Shown here: positions 8,381 through 20,794 of the stretch, piece after piece | How positions within the stretch are numbered: the first letter of the stretch is position 1 | Layout: each line of letters begins with the position of its first letter | Source: Magnetococcus sp. PR-3 | GTDB taxonomy: Bacteria; Pseudomonadota; Magnetococcia; Magnetococcales; Magnetococcaceae | Length of the DNA: 64,000 bases | Reading direction: 5' to 3' | Assembly (NCBI RefSeq): GCF_036689865.1 | Contig: NZ_JBAHUQ010000027.1 | Span: forward strand, 1 to 64,000 | Program-made: the position numbers and the translations under genes | Notes under the pieces: model-generated | Told to the model about the DNA's origin: nothing | Database searches by the model: none | The model's input: only the letters and a program-made list of their open reading frames with translations

Positions 8381-11300
8381 TTAGATTTTTTCCAGGATCT
8401 CTTTTGCCACATCATATTCAAAATCCAGGAACGCGTTGCTCAGCGCCTCCAGATCCTCCTGGGACAGTCTCCTGTTTAGCACCGGTTTGATCTCCTCAAA
8501 CAGATCAACCGAGTCCATATCATCGTCTGCGACCAGCTCAATAAGCTGTGCCAGCTTGGGGGTGATATCTTCCCCCTCATCCTCCTTAGGTATGGCGGAT
8601 AACAGCTCTTCCAACAGAGCCAGAGCCTCTTCAAACTCAAAATCTTGAAGATGGTCAGCCAGTTGATCCAACTGATCTGCCTCAACCAAGCCAGCTAACT
8701 GCGCTTTGTGGGCCAGGAAGGTGTCTTCAATCTCCCCATCATCATCCGCCGCCAATTGACGTAGCTGCTCCAGTATGGGCTTCACATCCGCCCAACACAC
8801 TTCCCCTACTGCTGAAGCGTCCTCTTTGGCTGTCTGGGCATCTAACTGTGCAAAATAGTCCGTGATCGCCCTTAAAAGCCCGGTGAGTTTCTGCTCAAAC
8901 GGTGGTAAGGCATCATTAATGGCGTTGCGATCCCTGGCTTCACACGCCTGCTCCAGTCGTGCGGCCTGCTCCTGTACCTCTGTTGCCCCCAAGCTGCCCG
9001 CCACCCCTTTGGTGGTATGGGCCAGCCGTTCGGCAGTGGGCAGATCATTCTCCGATAGAGCCGCCTGGAACTCCTCCACCGTCCCAGACTGATTTTTGAC
9101 AATCCGGCGCATCAGATCCAGGTAGAGTTTTTGGCTGCCCCCCACACGGGCCAGACCCGTTTGGGTATCCACCCCCTCTAACTGGGGTAATTCGGGCATA
9201 TCCGATGGCGCTTCAGCCTGCTTTTTGGACTGAAGCTGTTCCGGTGCCACGCCCAACCCCGCCCTGGGTTTGATCCACTGGGCCAGCGCTGCATACATCT
9301 CCGATGGCTCGATAGGTTTGGAGACATGATCCTGCATACCTGCATCCAGACACTTCTCCCGATCACCGGCCATGGCGTTGGCGGTCATGGCGACGATAGG
9401 CAGTTCATCAAATGTGCTCTCCGCACGGATGGTTCGGGCGGCTGTATAGCCATCCATCACCGGCATCTGCATATCCATCAAGATGATATCGAAAGATTCC
9501 GCATGAACTTTATCCACCCCGATCTGACCATTGTCGGCAATAACCACCTCCATCTGGGCCATCTCCAGTAGCTCCTTGGCCACCTGCTGGTTGATTTCAT
9601 TGTCTTCCACCAGCAGAATGCGCGCCCCAGCCACCCCACTGACCGCCTCGATACCCAGGTTGGTCCCTTGGCGTGTACCTTTACTCTCTTTAGCCGCATG
9701 CCCCATGGAGACCATGGCGGCATCCATCAGGGTGGACGCGGTCACCGGTTTGGATAGGTACCCTTCCAGTTCATCCTCACCAATGTGCTGCCGCATCTCA
9801 TCCCGATCATAGGCGGTCACCATCACCACACGGGGTGGATGCTGCAACGTCTTATCATTTTTGATGCGATGGTTGACCTCAACCCCATCCATGCCGGGCA
9901 TGCGCCAATCCAGCAGTACCAGTTTGAACGGATAGCCCCGCTCATCATGCTGTTTGATCATCTCCAGCGCTTCTTGCCCCGTAGCCGTCATGAAGGTCTC
10001 AAAGGTTAGGCTCTGAGCCATCTGCTCCATAATCTCCCGCGCAGCAGCGCTGTCATCAACGATAAGAACCGGTATGCCGCGTAGATCCGGTTCCGGTATA
10101 GGTTGGTCTATCTCCATCTCATCTGAGAGACCAAAACAGGCGGTGAACAGGAAGGTACTACCGGTTCCAGGTATGCTCTCCACCCAGATTCTGCCCTCCA
10201 TCATCTCGGTGAGCTTTTTACTGATGGTCAGCCCCAAACCGGTGCCGCCATATTTACGGGTGGTGGAGGCATCCGCCTGACTGAAGGATTGAAACAGGCG
10301 TCCTACCTGCTCTTCAGTCATACCAATACCGGTATCGCTCACGGCAAACTTCAGGGTAACCTTGCCCTCCTCAGAAGCCTCCTGGCTGATACGCACCACG
10401 ATCTCCCCGTGGTCGGTAAACTTCACTGCATTGTTGGCCAAGTTGATCAGGATCTGGCCCAAGCGCAGGGGATCACCAATCAAGCCCTTGGGAACCTCCT
10501 GGTCCAACGCCAGCAGGAACTCCAGCCCCTTCTCCCGCACCTTGACGTTGACCAAGTTGGTAAGATTATCCAACACCTCATCCAAGCGGAAAGGAACCTG
10601 TTCAATATTCAGCTTGCCCGCCTCAATCTTGGAAAAGTCCAGGATGTCGTTGATGATGCCCAGCAGGGCATTGGCAGCGGTATGGATTTTATGGACATAA
10701 TCCTGCTGTTTGGGGGTCAGTTGAGTCTGCAGGGCCAGATGACTCATGCCGATGATGGCATTCATGGGGGTGCGGATCTCATGGCTCATGTTGGCTAAAA
10801 AGTCGCTTTTGGCCTGGGTGGCCTCTTCCGCCACCTCTTTGGCCCGTAGGATCTGCTGGGCCATCTCCTTCTCATCATCAATATCCAGATGCACCCCGAC
10901 CAGACGCGTGCCCATGCCTTTATCATCCCGCTCCGAGGCCTGCCCAATATCGAGAATCCACTTCCAGCTCCCATCTGCGGTCAACATGCGGAATTCCGCT
11001 TTGTAGATCTCTGTCTCCCCAGCGATATGGCTCTGCATTCTTATCATGGCGTCGGGTAGATCTTCAGGGTGTACGAGGCTGGACCAACGCTCCATGGTGT
11101 TGCCATAACGGGCATCCAGCTCTTGGGGGGTGTAGCCCAGCATGGTGGCCCAAATCTCTCCGGTGATCAGCTCCCCTTTGGTATCGTGCCAATCCCAAAG
11201 GCCCGCGTTGGCCCCCTTGAGGGCCATATCCAGCCGTTCTTCCTGCTGTTTGAGCATGCGTTCCGACTCTTTACGCTCGGTGATGTCATGGAACACCACC

Positions 11301-14300
11301 ACCGCTCCCATTGGCTTTCCCTCTTGTATCAAAGGCACGCTGTTATACTGAACTGGGAAACTGGAGCCATCCTTGCGCCACAGCACTTCATCTTCAATAT
11401 TGTGGTAGCTCCCCTCGGAGAAGGAATGGAACATGGGACAGGTTTCTACCGGATAGTTGCTACCATCGGCACGGGTATGGTGGATGAGTCCATGAACCTT
11501 TTGACCGATGATCTCATGGGCGGTATAGCCCAACATACGCGTGGCGGCAGGGTTGATAAAGTTGACCTTGCCATCCGCACCCACCCCAAAGATACCCTGA
11601 CCCACCGACTCCAACAGTAGACGGCTGCGCTCCTCGGCAATCCTGAGCGCTTCATCACTGGCTTTACGGTCGGTCACATCCTGAACCGTGCCCACCATAC
11701 GGGCAACCGCTCCATCCTCAGACCGTGCCACAGCGGCCCCTTTGGAGATTACCCAGCGCAGCTCACCGGAGGGTTTGATAATGCGGAACTCCGCTTCATA
11801 CTCCTGCATCTTGCCCTGGCGATAGTTACGGCCAATGGCAAGTGTCTCTTCGCGATCATCAGGATGGATGCGATCAATCCAGTCGTCACGCCGCTCTTCC
11901 AAGCTGTCCAGCGGATAACCAAAGATCTCAGCATAGCGTTTGTTGACGATGGTCTGTCCCGTGGTGAGGTCGACATCCCAGAAGCCCAAGGCACCCCCTT
12001 TAAGGGCCAGTTCCTGCCGTTCCCGGCTACCTTCCAGTTCGCGGGTGCGTTCCAACACCTTCTCTTCCAACTCATCCTGGTTGCGGCGTAAAAGCATGGT
12101 GGCGCGCTGGCCAAAGGTGAGGGTCAGAATAATCGCAATCACAGCCAGTAGCAGGGTGCTGGTGGCGATAACAATCAAATTAACCCGCAGGGTATCGTGC
12201 CCGGACAGTACCTCATCCACGTCAATTTCCGTGGCAATACCGACTCCTAGGTGACCATCCCACATCCAAGCACCATAAACGGGTACCCCCCGATAATCCC
12301 GATAGCCTGCCACATTGACCATAATGGCGGAGTGGTCCAAAGCATCTTGAGGAAGATCCCCTGTCTCATATACTTTTTTAAGCGTCAGCACCCCCTCCAA
12401 CATTTTGGTAGCCGCCTGTTCTACTATGGGTTTTCTTGCGGTATGACCCAGCATCAGATTGACACCGGGGTCGCGCACCCACAACGCCTGTTCCGGTCCA
12501 TCATCCTGAGAGGTCAAACCCAGTGTTTTCAACATGCTGACAAAACGGCTTTCGGTGAGCATGCGCCCCTGTTCATCAACCATGTAGGTCTCGCCAGAGG
12601 AGCCGATGCGACCACCATGCATGATACGGGAAAGCTCCCCTTTGGGATCCACCCGCATGGTCAAGACCGCAATGACGCTGCCTTCACTATCAAAAATGGG
12701 GGCGGCAAAAAACATATTTTGAGGTTTGAGGTCGGATGGACTCTTTTCATCCAATACCACATCAGAACGGATGGGCGGAATCAGGACAGTATGGCCGGCA
12801 AAGGCTTTTTTCAGCAGCTGTGGATGGTTCTGTTCAATAAGGTTGATGGTGCCAAGGTTGGTGTCCCGTTTGGACCCGATGCTGATACGCTGGGGATTAA
12901 TAATAAAAAATCCCAATTGCCCTACCGTTTTTTCACGCTCACCCAGATAGTCACGGATTTGGTGCAACGTATCGGATTGGGCAAGGGTCTCTTTCTCGGC
13001 TTTGACCGTCAGCAACTGTTTGGTCAGAGCCATCAACTTCTGATCGTGGCCCAGCTTGGCCAGGTAGTTCAGCCGTTCCTGCACCCACAGATCACTGCGT
13101 TCCATGGTGCTGAGCAAGACTACCTCCAGTTCATCGGCGATCACCTTGAGCACCACCTCCTTGTTCTTGGAGAGGGTGTAGACCACCAGAACAGCGACGA
13201 CGGCCATCATGAACACCGCCCCGGCCAGCATCATGATACGGAAATTGGGGGAGCCAAACTGCTGGCTAATCATCTCGTCGGAGATCCAGCGGGGCAGAAT
13301 CAGCGTGCCAATGAGCAAAATGACCAACAGAATCGGAAACAGGATCAAGAGTGATTGGGTGGTGTCGGCCTCACTCTGCTTTTTGGATTCGACTACCTGT
13401 TGATGATGTTCAGGTTGCTTTTTCTGCGATTTTTTGGACTGAATGAAGGCTTGCAACACCTTAAGCATCTGCCCTTTTTCAAGCTGGTTGCAGTTGCTAC
13501 ACGCTTCAAGAACCGCTCTTAATTCTGGCCAGGGCGCGCGTTTTTCACCCCCCTTATAGGTGGTGATAATCTGACCAAATTTGACCTGTCGCCCCACATC
13601 ATGGGAAAACTCCTGGATCTCGTTAATAATCGTGAAATGCTCGTCCGAAGCCTCTCTCCCTGCCGGGAGGTAGAGGTGTCGACCGCCCAACCGGTCAACG
13701 ATCTCAATTCGCTCAATAAGGGGTTGAGTCTTGATCAGCTGGGTGATGAGCCCTTCCACTTTCTGCACATTGCTGGATAAGAGATAGGGTTTGAACAGCT
13801 TGCCCAGCAGCACCGCAAAATCTGTCATGCGCTGATAATTGGCATCCTTATATTTCCTGACCAGTTGCGCATAGCGGCCGGATGCTTTCAATTTGGCCAG
13901 TCCGGCTTCAAATTGATCTCTGAGCTTGGCCTTACGAAAGGCGATGGCAAAACCGGTGGTGGCATTGAACAGTCCATGGCGTACCAGGTCCGCAGAGGTA
14001 TCCACATGTTTGGCCTGTTGGTTGATCTGCCAGCCCAGGATGTTTGAATCGATGATCAGGGTATCCGCCTTGCCTTCAAAGAAGCTGCGTACCTGCAACC
14101 CTTGATCGGCGATCTCGTAGAACTCCGAGGTATGTTTGGCTCGACTCTCTGGGTTGAACAGATCATAAAATTGAGGCCCCAGGTCCTTATGTCCGGTGCC
14201 CCAAATAGAAATCTTGCGTCCTTTTAAATCTTCCAGCTTTTCCAACGTCACGCCCTCACTGGCCAGGGTGTAAGCGGCATTGTTGAAGAAGACATAGTTG

Positions 14301-17300
14301 CTGGAGAAGTGATAGGGGGAGTCGGGGCTCTGTTGTACCCCCGCCGCTGCTGCGGTATCGGGATCCAGATCCAGAATTTTTTCCAAACCTTCGTTGGTCA
14401 GCTCCGTAGGAATGATCTCGACCCCACTGTGTGCCATCGCCTCGCGGACAATATCGAGCTCCAGGCCGAGATGGCTACCAGGGGCAAACACGAAGGGCGG
14501 TTTATTGGAGCCAAAAGCGATACGTACCGGCTCTCTTTTTTGCTCCGTTTTACCGATCCACTGTTGATTTAGCCCCTGCCACTCCTGCTCGCTAATGGAG
14601 GCCAACGCTTTATCCAGAATGGAGACCAACTCTGGCCAATCCTTACGCACGCCAAAGGCGTTATTGCTGGTGTTTTGTTCCCATCTGAGAACAGGATTAA
14701 TACCTCTCAGCCCCATCTTTTTAATCTGGTAATTGACGGTTCCCAAGCTACCCAGATAGAAATCAGCCCTTCCTTCAGAGACCGCTTCAAGGGCTTCGGC
14801 AACAGTCTTGACCATGACCGGTTCACTATTCGGCGCTATTTTAAGTAACGTCTTATTGTAGGCATATCCATCCACTAATGCCGGTCGTAAGCCATGGATA
14901 TCAGACCGTTTTTTAATGCGGAAGTCATTGGCTCGGGTATAGACATAGGAGGAGAGATAGATGTAGGGCTTGGTAAAGGCAAACCACTCCTTACGCGCCT
15001 CCCGCACAGCCATTTCTGCAACAACATCCACCGCACGGTTTTGTGCCGCAGCATAAAGTGTTTTCCACTCTCCATCGGGGTGAATCTTGAAACGGATGCC
15101 GGTTCGTTGCTCGATCAAGCGGACCACATCCACCGCATACCCTGAAAAACCACCCTTCTCAGCATAGACGCTGTAGGGGCCCCAATGGCCATCAAAAGCG
15201 ATGCTGATTTCAGGGTGGGACGCCAGCCACGCTTTTTCAGAGGGGCTCAAGGCAAGAGTGGGCTGGTTAGAAAACGTCGTTGATGGACTGTTCTGAGCTG
15301 AATGCGACAACATCAGTGACCATCGATCCGCCAGTGCTGTTATCTCCTGCTTGGGTATCGCCTTGATGGCCTTACCCAGAATGGAGGCCAGTTCCGGCCA
15401 GTCCGAACGGCTACAGACGGACAGCTGTGTGGGCGCAAAGCCGGTTGGGGAGGCGATGTGCAGATTGTAAAGAGCCTGGGAATCGATGTGATAGTTAATG
15501 GAGCCCAAAAAACCGATGTAGGCATCTGCCATGCCTGTAGAGACCATGCGCAGCCCATCCAGCGGGGTTGCAACCGTGGAGAGGGTCAGGTTGGGGAATT
15601 GGCTATCCAAGGTTGAAACCACCGCATAACCTTCGGCAACAAGTACCTTTTTCCCCGTCAGCCCCTCGACACCGCCCATCGGGGTAAAATTCCGCCGTGT
15701 TGCAATCACCCAGGGCGCGCGGGCAACCGAATCACTGAATTTCAGATACTCAGCCCGCTCTGGGGTTGGGACACACAGGGAGATTATATCCAAATCCCGC
15801 TTTTTTGCCGCCTCCAACGCCTCTGTCCATGTCAACCCCTCTGCAAGGGTGATATGGATGCCAAGCATCTCTTGAAGGTGTGTATGCAGGTCCGCTGCAA
15901 ACCCGGCATGTTTGCCATCCTCCCTCACAAAATCATAGGGGGGAAAGGCAGGGTCCACCCCAATACGTAACTCTGGGTGGGCGGCCAGCCACGCCCGCTC
16001 TTTATTGGACAAGATCAAGGCCTGATCCTGCTCTTTAGCTTCGGGTAGGGTCATCCATTGTTTATCCAGCGCCAACAGCTTCTCTGGAGGCAACGCATCC
16101 ATGGCTTTTTCAAGAATGGCGATCAGCTGCGGCCAATCCTTGCGCACCGCAATGCGATACTGCTGATCCCGATCCCCCAGATCCTTCATCTCTGCGACAA
16201 TGCTCAGGTTTGTTAATGACAGTTTGCGTACAAAATAGGCCGCAACGGGCAGTTCCAATACGGTGACCTGAGCCTTGCCAAGACTGACCGCTTTGAGCAC
16301 CGAGGTGTAGTCTTCCAGGAACTGGAACTGGGCATCGGGCACCAGACTCGGCAACAATTGGGCAATGGAATCCCCTTTGACCAGTGCCACCTTTTTACCG
16401 CTTAAACCTTTAAGGTCGGTTACACCCTTCACATCATCCCGAGCAACGATGGCATTGATCACCTGTTTATAGGACTTGGTGAAGTTCAGATAGATGTGGC
16501 GCTCTTTAGGGGCATTGAAAATGGTGTGAACCAGATCCAACTCCTTGGCTTGGGCTTTGTTCAGCAAGTTGGTCCAGCTATCTTTCACGAACTCAAGACG
16601 CAAACCCAACTGCTCAGCCAACAGCTTTACATAGTCCGGGGAGTATCCCGCCGGTTTGCCATCCACTCTGAAATCAAACGGCGCGTAGTCCGGCTCACTG
16701 GAAACCCGGATCACGGGGTGTGACTTCAACCAAGTCAACTCCTCATCGGTTAGATGGGTCTCGAGCCAGCGTCTCTGCTCCATGTTCAGGGATGGCTTAC
16801 TTCCCTGACTGTTCTGGGTCTGCCCATAGATGCGAAACCTCTCTTCTGGAACCCACGTTTTTTCCACCTCTGTTCGACTTGCCTCGTCCAGGCGGGCGAT
16901 GCCGGAGTTAACCTTTTCCAGTAAAGGTTCCTGTCCCTTTTTCACCGCGCCATAGACCAGATTGGAAAAAAAGGGGTCTGGATGGCTGGTTAGTTCAGAC
17001 TGCCAACCGGTCTGTTTGAGCAGTGAAGCCATGGTAAGGTCCTCCACCATGGCCACATCCACTTCACCGTGGTAGAGCGCTTTGACCACCTGCAACCAGT
17101 TGGCATAGGCAACCAGATTCAATGTGGCAAAACGTTCTTTAAGCTGCTCCTGCTGAAAACTGCCCGCCAATACACCCACCCTACGTTGGCCAAACTGTGC
17201 AGGGTCGTCGGGTATCTGTTTGCCCTGTCGATAAAAAAAGCGGGAATTGATCTGATAGATGGGCTGGGTAAAGCTCAGAAACTGCTTGCGGCTGTCATTG

Positions 17301-18295
17301 ATAAACAGGCCGGAGTGGATATCCGCCTCACCACTTTTCATGGCCGCGATGGTACCCGCCCAATCGCTCATGCGAAAGCGCACCTCCTGCCCGGTACGTC
17401 TGGACCACGCCTTCCACATGTCGACCAGAAGTCCAGCCGGTTCACCAAAGGAGGTCATCTTGCTTAAGGGGGGGTAGTCTCGGTCGATGGCGATAATTAG
17501 GGCTTTGGAATTTCCCGCCGATATCCAGTTGCGGTGAATCGCCACCCGCTCTTGTCGGGAGATACGCTCAAACCCTTGGTTAATTTCATCAAGCAGTTGC
17601 GTTTTCCCTTGGGTAACCGCTGTCTTCCAATCGTTGGCGAAGAGTAGTTGGGTGTCGGAGATGGTAAAATCATTGAGCAGCCAATGTTTTTTCAGGTAAT
17701 AGATGCCGGTTGGGGTATCTGCCGCAAAAGCCCGCAGTTCGCCGGACTGGAGGGCGGCCATCATGGCTTGATAACTCAAAAAGGGAACAATGGTCGCTTC
17801 CGGCAGTTTCTCCTTCAAGCTCTCTTCGACAAAATCCCCTTTCAAAACCCCAATTTGATAGGCCTGAAGCTCTGTAATATTGGTGATTTTTGGCAGCTGT
17901 TTATGCAGGAAGACATGGGTGTTGGTACGACTGAGGGCACTGCCATAATCGAGAAATTGATCCCGGGTCTCGTTAAAAAACAGGCCTGCGTGCACATCGA
18001 CTTCACCGGAGCCCACTTTTTTGAGTGTCTCATCCCATGAATAGGGAATCAGCTCAATGGGTGTTGCCGTTTTTTCCGACCATAAGCGCCAAAGGTCAAT
18101 GATTAAACCAGATGGCTTATCTTGGTCATCCTTGAATTGAAACGGCAGGCAATCTTCACAGAACGCGATTTTGAGGGTGCCAGGTGCAGAGGATATATCG
18201 TCAGTAACAGCCTGGGCCTTTGCGTGGAAAAGAAAGCTGTTCAACATAAAAAGAAGAACAATAATAGAGGCAATAAGCTTATGCTTTTTTAGCAT
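8381..18295 (-). CDS. Giant hybrid sensor histidine kinase with six solute-binding domains
   Basis: This is a protein of about 3304 residues. ATG 18295 has AGGTG eight bases upstream and starts a signal peptide; a GTG at 18313 is possible. Domains in order, by nucleotide: six SBP_bac_3 modules beginning near 18180, 17510, 16720, 15985, 15215 and 14532; a hydrophobic segment near 13340; a second near 13210; a dCache-like periplasmic sensor; a membrane helix near 12160; three PAS domains (12050-10880); HisKA with [14 protein letters not shown] near 10785; HATPase (NAVKF, DTGIGM, GGTGLGL); receiver 1 ([11 protein letters not shown] near 9910); receiver 2 ([11 protein letters not shown] near 9470); Hpt (HTTKG near 9020); and two related helical repeats at the C-terminus. 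It should bind amino-acid-like or other small solutes outside and relay phosphate to the neighbouring regulator. Six stacked binding modules is far above the usual one or two. The frame is intact throughout. Confidence 0.93.
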   Translation of the reverse strand: MLKKHKLIASIIVLLFMLNSFLFHAKAQAVTDDISSAPGTLKIAFCEDCLPFQFKDDQDKPSGLIIDLWRLWSEKTATPIELIPYSWDETLKKVGSGEVDVHAGLFFNETRDQFLDYGSALSRTNTHVFLHKQLPKITNITELQAYQIGVLKGDFVEESLKEKLPEATIVPFLSYQAMMAALQSGELRAFAADTPTGIYYLKKHWLLNDFTISDTQLLFANDWKTAVTQGKTQLLDEINQGFERISRQERVAIHRNWISAGNSKALIIAIDRDYPPLSKMTSFGEPAGLLVDMWKAWSRRTGQEVRFRMSDWAGTIAAMKSGEADIHSGLFINDSRKQFLSFTQPIYQINSRFFYRQGKQIPDDPAQFGQRRVGVLAGSFQQEQLKERFATLNLVAYANWLQVVKALYHGEVDVAMVEDLTMASLLKQTGWQSELTSHPDPFFSNLVYGAVKKGQEPLLEKVNSGIARLDEASRTEVEKTWVPEERFRIYGQTQNSQGSKPSLNMEQRRWLETHLTDEELTWLKSHPVIRVSSEPDYAPFDFRVDGKPAGYSPDYVKLLAEQLGLRLEFVKDSWTNLLNKAQAKELDLVHTIFNAPKERHIYLNFTKSYKQVINAIVARDDVKGVTDLKGLSGKKVALVKGDSIAQLLPSLVPDAQFQFLEDYTSVLKAVSLGKAQVTVLELPVAAYFVRKLSLTNLSIVAEMKDLGDRDQQYRIAVRKDWPQLIAILEKAMDALPPEKLLALDKQWMTLPEAKEQDQALILSNKERAWLAAHPELRIGVDPAFPPYDFVREDGKHAGFAADLHTHLQEMLGIHITLAEGLTWTEALEAAKKRDLDIISLCVPTPERAEYLKFSDSVARAPWVIATRRNFTPMGGVEGLTGKKVLVAEGYAVVSTLDSQFPNLTLSTVATPLDGLRMVSTGMADAYIGFLGSINYHIDSQALYNLHIASPTGFAPTQLSVCSRSDWPELASILGKAIKAIPKQEITALADRWSLMLSHSAQNSPSTTFSNQPTLALSPSEKAWLASHPEISIAFDGHWGPYSVYAEKGGFSGYAVDVVRLIEQRTGIRFKIHPDGEWKTLYAAAQNRAVDVVAEMAVREARKEWFAFTKPYIYLSSYVYTRANDFRIKKRSDIHGLRPALVDGYAYNKTLLKIAPNSEPVMVKTVAEALEAVSEGRADFYLGSLGTVNYQIKKMGLRGINPVLRWEQNTSNNAFGVRKDWPELVSILDKALASISEQEWQGLNQQWIGKTEQKREPVRIAFGSNKPPFVFAPGSHLGLELDIVREAMAHSGVEIIPTELTNEGLEKILDLDPDTAAAAGVQQSPDSPYHFSSNYVFFNNAAYTLASEGVTLEKLEDLKGRKISIWGTGHKDLGPQFYDLFNPESRAKHTSEFYEIADQGLQVRSFFEGKADTLIIDSNILGWQINQQAKHVDTSADLVRHGLFNATTGFAIAFRKAKLRDQFEAGLAKLKASGRYAQLVRKYKDANYQRMTDFAVLLGKLFKPYLLSSNVQKVEGLITQLIKTQPLIERIEIVDRLGGRHLYLPAGREASDEHFTIINEIQEFSHDVGRQVKFGQIITTYKGGEKRAPWPELRAVLEACSNCNQLEKGQMLKVLQAFIQSKKSQKKQPEHHQQVVESKKQSEADTTQSLLILFPILLVILLIGTLILPRWISDEMISQQFGSPNFRIMMLAGAVFMMAVVAVLVVYTLSKNKEVVLKVIADELEVVLLSTMERSDLWVQERLNYLAKLGHDQKLMALTKQLLTVKAEKETLAQSDTLHQIRDYLGEREKTVGQLGFFIINPQRISIGSKRDTNLGTINLIEQNHPQLLKKAFAGHTVLIPPIRSDVVLDEKSPSDLKPQNMFFAAPIFDSEGSVIAVLTMRVDPKGELSRIMHGGRIGSSGETYMVDEQGRMLTESRFVSMLKTLGLTSQDDGPEQALWVRDPGVNLMLGHTARKPIVEQAATKMLEGVLTLKKVYETGDLPQDALDHSAIMVNVAGYRDYRGVPVYGAWMWDGHLGVGIATEIDVDEVLSGHDTLRVNLIVIATSTLLLAVIAIILTLTFGQRATMLLRRNQDELEEKVLERTRELEGSRERQELALKGGALGFWDVDLTTGQTIVNKRYAEIFGYPLDSLEERRDDWIDRIHPDDREETLAIGRNYRQGKMQEYEAEFRIIKPSGELRWVISKGAAVARSEDGAVARMVGTVQDVTDRKASDEALRIAEERSRLLLESVGQGIFGVGADGKVNFINPAATRMLGYTAHEIIGQKVHGLIHHTRADGSNYPVETCPMFHSFSEGSYHNIEDEVLWRKDGSSFPVQYNSVPLIQEGKPMGAVVVFHDITERKESERMLKQQEERLDMALKGANAGLWDWHDTKGELITGEIWATMLGYTPQELDARYGNTMERWSSLVHPEDLPDAMIRMQSHIAGETEIYKAEFRMLTADGSWKWILDIGQASERDDKGMGTRLVGVHLDIDDEKEMAQQILRAKEVAEEATQAKSDFLANMSHEIRTPMNAIIGMSHLALQTQLTPKQQDYVHKIHTAANALLGIINDILDFSKIEAGKLNIEQVPFRLDEVLDNLTNLVNVKVREKGLEFLLALDQEVPKGLIGDPLRLGQILINLANNAVKFTDHGEIVVRISQEASEEGKVTLKFAVSDTGIGMTEEQVGRLFQSFSQADASTTRKYGGTGLGLTISKKLTEMMEGRIWVESIPGTGSTFLFTACFGLSDEMEIDQPIPEPDLRGIPVLIVDDSAAAREIMEQMAQSLTFETFMTATGQEALEMIKQHDERGYPFKLVLLDWRMPGMDGVEVNHRIKNDKTLQHPPRVVMVTAYDRDEMRQHIGEDELEGYLSKPVTASTLMDAAMVSMGHAAKESKGTRQGTNLGIEAVSGVAGARILLVEDNEINQQVAKELLEMAQMEVVIADNGQIGVDKVHAESFDIILMDMQMPVMDGYTAARTIRAESTFDELPIVAMTANAMAGDREKCLDAGMQDHVSKPIEPSEMYAALAQWIKPRAGLGVAPEQLQSKKQAEAPSDMPELPQLEGVDTQTGLARVGGSQKLYLDLMRRIVKNQSGTVEEFQAALSENDLPTAERLAHTTKGVAGSLGATEVQEQAARLEQACEARDRNAINDALPPFEQKLTGLLRAITDYFAQLDAQTAKEDASAVGEVCWADVKPILEQLRQLAADDDGEIEDTFLAHKAQLAGLVEADQLDQLADHLQDFEFEEALALLEELLSAIPKEDEGEDITPKLAQLIELVADDDMDSVDLFEEIKPVLNRRLSQEDLEALSNAFLDFEYDVAKEILEKI

Positions 18296-18313
18296 TATAT
18301 TGACACCTAACAC

Positions 18314-18844
18314 GGGGGGGGGTAAGCATACGGTTCAGGCCATGCAAAGCTTCTAAATTGTAACCTACATCATGAGATGAAACAATAAGGACATAAACCT
18401 GAGTTTATGGACTTCCCATGTCTTTCTGGTGAGTGGTTTCGGTTCTGGAATCGTGGCGGAGGTGACTCCTGACCCGCAGATTGATGATACGATTGCAAAA
18501 AACACGTTGCCGATGGTGGTTGGTACAGACTCAGAGTACCAGTGTTGCTTCCATGTATCAGATCCGAGCCGATCTATGGGAAGATATTAAGGTGGTGAGA
18601 AAGGCGAATTTGGGTCTGTTTTTTTGAGAAGGATGCCGCTGTGGGCATAGATTCCAGGTCAGGGGACAGAAAGCAGGTTTCAACGCCAATGCACCAGATT
18701 AAGCATGAGTTGTCGAAGGATCTTCATGTAGGAACCTTTGCTCTTTGAAACGCCAAAAGGACGATTTAGCAAGGCTGATGTTCGTAACGGTGATGCAGGC
18801 AGCTCAAAAAAAGGCTGGCTGTGGTCTCACCGTCAGTCAGCAGT
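18314..18844. other. Intergenic stretch upstream of the giant kinase, no gene seen
   Basis: About 530 bases lie between the kinase start and the transposase remnant. It must carry the kinase promoter (minus strand), but I found no clear -35/-10 pair. A run of eight or nine Gs sits just upstream of the GTG codon at 18313. The remaining sequence may be decayed insertion-element DNA. Confidence 0.4.
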
Positions 18845-19229
18845 TGAATGGGTCTGTAGATTGGAGTGTCCAGGTTTAGCCCAAGGTCGTGCGTGATCCG
18901 TGATTATCGATCAGATACTCATCAAGCCGTTTTGTTAGCTGGATTTGACTGATGATAATCACATGATTGAACAGCTCACGGTTTAGGGTGTGGATCCTCC
19001 GTACACAGATAGTATTTTGCCATGGAGATCTTGGTGCGGTTTGCGCACTGTTAATACCCATGATAGCAAGCTGACTGATGAGGTCAGCTTTGAAGCGTGT
19101 ATCGCCATCATGAATCAGATAACATGGCGCAGAGTTCCACGGACATACTTCACGGAGCTGTTTAGCAACCCAAGCAGTTGTTGGACTTCTATATTTAGGC
19201 CTAGATGAAAAACTGGCGGAGAGCAACAA
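18845..19229 (-). pseudogene. DDE (rve-type) transposase remnant
   Basis: The minus-strand frame from 19229 resembles the integrase core of an IS481/IS3-like transposase: a YLIHDGDTRF segment containing the second Asp, then TAPRSPWQN and an RELFNHVI helix. The expected catalytic Glu after WQN (normally N-G-x-A-E-R) is replaced: the copy reads NTICVR. The typical ending (RTTLG followed by LNLDTP) continues only after a one-base frame change near 18880. There is no N-terminal part. This is a dead fragment next to the binding-protein gene. Confidence 0.7.
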
Positions 19230-19319
19230 CCCGGGCGGGGATATTCACATGAGATCCACCGAAGCGACGGGCAACGTAGTAGAGATCCCGTTTTAAAAGT
19301 CTATATTTGGAGAAGTAGG

Positions 19320-20162
19320 ATGGCTCGTGGTTGGCAGAAACAGATCGGTTTATTTCTTCTCGCAGGGTTAGGGTTGGTTCTCAGTGCAGGAGAGCCAGCC
19401 CATGCCGACGTCATACGATTTGTGACCTACCCGTCGGTTTCTTTCATCAACCCTGAAACAGGGCAGGTGGATGGACCGGTGGCAGCTCTGGTGCGGGCGA
19501 TCAATGCCGAGTTGGGTCAGAAAATCGAGTTTGATTTTGTTCCCCTGCCGCGAATGTTAATGGTTTTGGAGAAGGGCGGTGCCGAAGCGGCTTTTAATAT
19601 GAGCCACAATGAAGCCCGCAATAAAAAATGGTACTACAGCCACCCCATGCATGTTGTGGATTATGGGGTCTTTGTGGGTAAGGATAACCCCTTGAACTAT
19701 ACCCATAAGGGTCAAATGCAAGGCTATACCATCGCAACTTATGGCCCCACCAACCTGTCGAAAAAGGTTGAGCGGTTTGCAAAGGATATCCCCGGCAGCT
19801 CCGTGCTTGTGGAAAACTCTTTTAAGGATGTCTTTAGAATGTTAAATGCCGGTCGATTTGGCAAAAAGGGGCTGGTCTATGCCCCGGATGTCATTGGCCT
19901 GGGTGCCATGGAACAGTTGGGATTGAACCATATTCGCTATGCCGGGTCAGATCAAAAAAACCTCTACCATGTGGTCTTTGTTAAATCCCTCGTAAAACGT
20001 AGTTATGTGGATGCTTTTAACCGGCTTCTTCTAAAATATCATGCGGATGGGTCCATGGCAGAGATCTACGGGCGGTATACCAAGCCCCCCACAGCCCGCG
20101 TTCCTTCGGCAACCGATGTGCGTTTGGACTGGGATAAACGTGCCCCAGAGGAACGGCCATGA
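19320..20162 (+). CDS. Periplasmic solute-binding protein, SBP_bac_3 family
   Basis: This is a 280-residue exported protein. ATG 19320 follows GGAGAAGTAG. The signal peptide ends near residue 29 (PAHA), then FVTYPSVSFINPETG begins the first lobe. The spacing and the RMLMVLEKGGAEAAF segment are those of family-3 extracellular binding proteins. No ABC permease or ATPase gene is nearby, so it may act as a sensor rather than a transporter component. Its closest functional neighbour is the giant kinase built of the same fold, and it could be a donor of such modules or a co-sensor. The ligand is not predictable from sequence alone. Confidence 0.8.
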   Translation: MARGWQKQIGLFLLAGLGLVLSAGEPAHADVIRFVTYPSVSFINPETGQVDGPVAALVRAINAELGQKIEFDFVPLPRMLMVLEKGGAEAAFNMSHNEARNKKWYYSHPMHVVDYGVFVGKDNPLNYTHKGQMQGYTIATYGPTNLSKKVERFAKDIPGSSVLVENSFKDVFRMLNAGRFGKKGLVYAPDVIGLGAMEQLGLNHIRYAGSDQKNLYHVVFVKSLVKRSYVDAFNRLLLKYHADGSMAEIYGRYTKPPTARVPSATDVRLDWDKRAPEERP

Positions 20163-20469
20163 AAAGCCGCAATACCGGGCATTAGGCGGCTTGAAACTGG
20201 GCAGCAATTCATCCCCATCATCCAGAGCGACGCATTTCGTCTGCGATGGCCTGAATGGGCGTCAAACTTATCTCTATTGTGAGCCTTCATCCAGCGTAAC
20301 TGCGCGTAGTTTTGGCTACGAATGTCTATGGATGACTTCGCCGTTTTTCTTGGCCAGTTATATATTATAAATATCTGATTCAATGGTAACTAAAGCAGAG
20401 ATGAGCTTTTTCTAAGGTGGAAAGCCCCAGGTGTTCCCCGATCAACGGGGATCAAAGTTTCTTGCCATC
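20163..20469. other. Intergenic stretch, no gene seen
   Basis: About 300 bases lie between the binding protein and repeat copy 2. Two overlapping frames on opposite strands (20041-20370 and 20066-20383) run into the binding-protein gene and show no motif or ribosome site. Confidence 0.4.
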
Positions 20470-20699
20470 ATTCTCAGAATGTCTTGTTCTAGTAGCTTTA
20501 GTTCCACAAGATACCTGCGGAGTGGGTTCTCCGACGAAAAACCGGCCTGTGAGCCGGTTTTTTTGTGCCCGGAATTTGGCAATGATACCAAGGGCTACGG
20601 GTAGACCCCGCTGGGTGGTGTTATATGTGACTTGAGGTCGTGCTCTCTCAAAACGCCGTTTTTCTTAAAAAGGGTGAGGTCGGCGACCGTCCGACCTCA
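20470..20699 (+). repeat. Dispersed two-hairpin repeat, copy 2
   Basis: This is the direct-orientation partner of 6831-7092. It has the same left block, AGATACCTGCGGAG, the hairpin block, the CCCCGCTGG region and the closing GAGGTCGG/CCGACCTC stem (20676-20683 with 20691-20698). It is slightly shorter because of small gaps. Unlike copy 1 there is no IS3 sequence beside it, so the repeat is not simply part of that IS. Confidence 0.75.
20538..20564 (+). terminator. Terminator-like hairpin inside repeat copy 2
   Basis: Stem AAAACCGGC / GCCGGTTTT with a CTGTGA loop and following Ts, identical to the hairpin at 6911-6937. Here it could end transcripts coming from the binding-protein gene. Confidence 0.7.
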
Positions 20700-20794
20700 C
20701 CCTATGGGCCTCACGTGCTTTGAATATCATAAATCTGCTGACAGGTCGGGAAGTTGAACCTGGCTGATGTTGTATCAGCACGGGCTCAACTGGT

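Noticed and set aside
12251-13354. A 367-codon plus-strand frame inside the giant kinase
   Set aside because: It is antisense to the dCache-like and membrane region, is His/Gln-rich as expected for a shadow, and has no ribosome site or domain.
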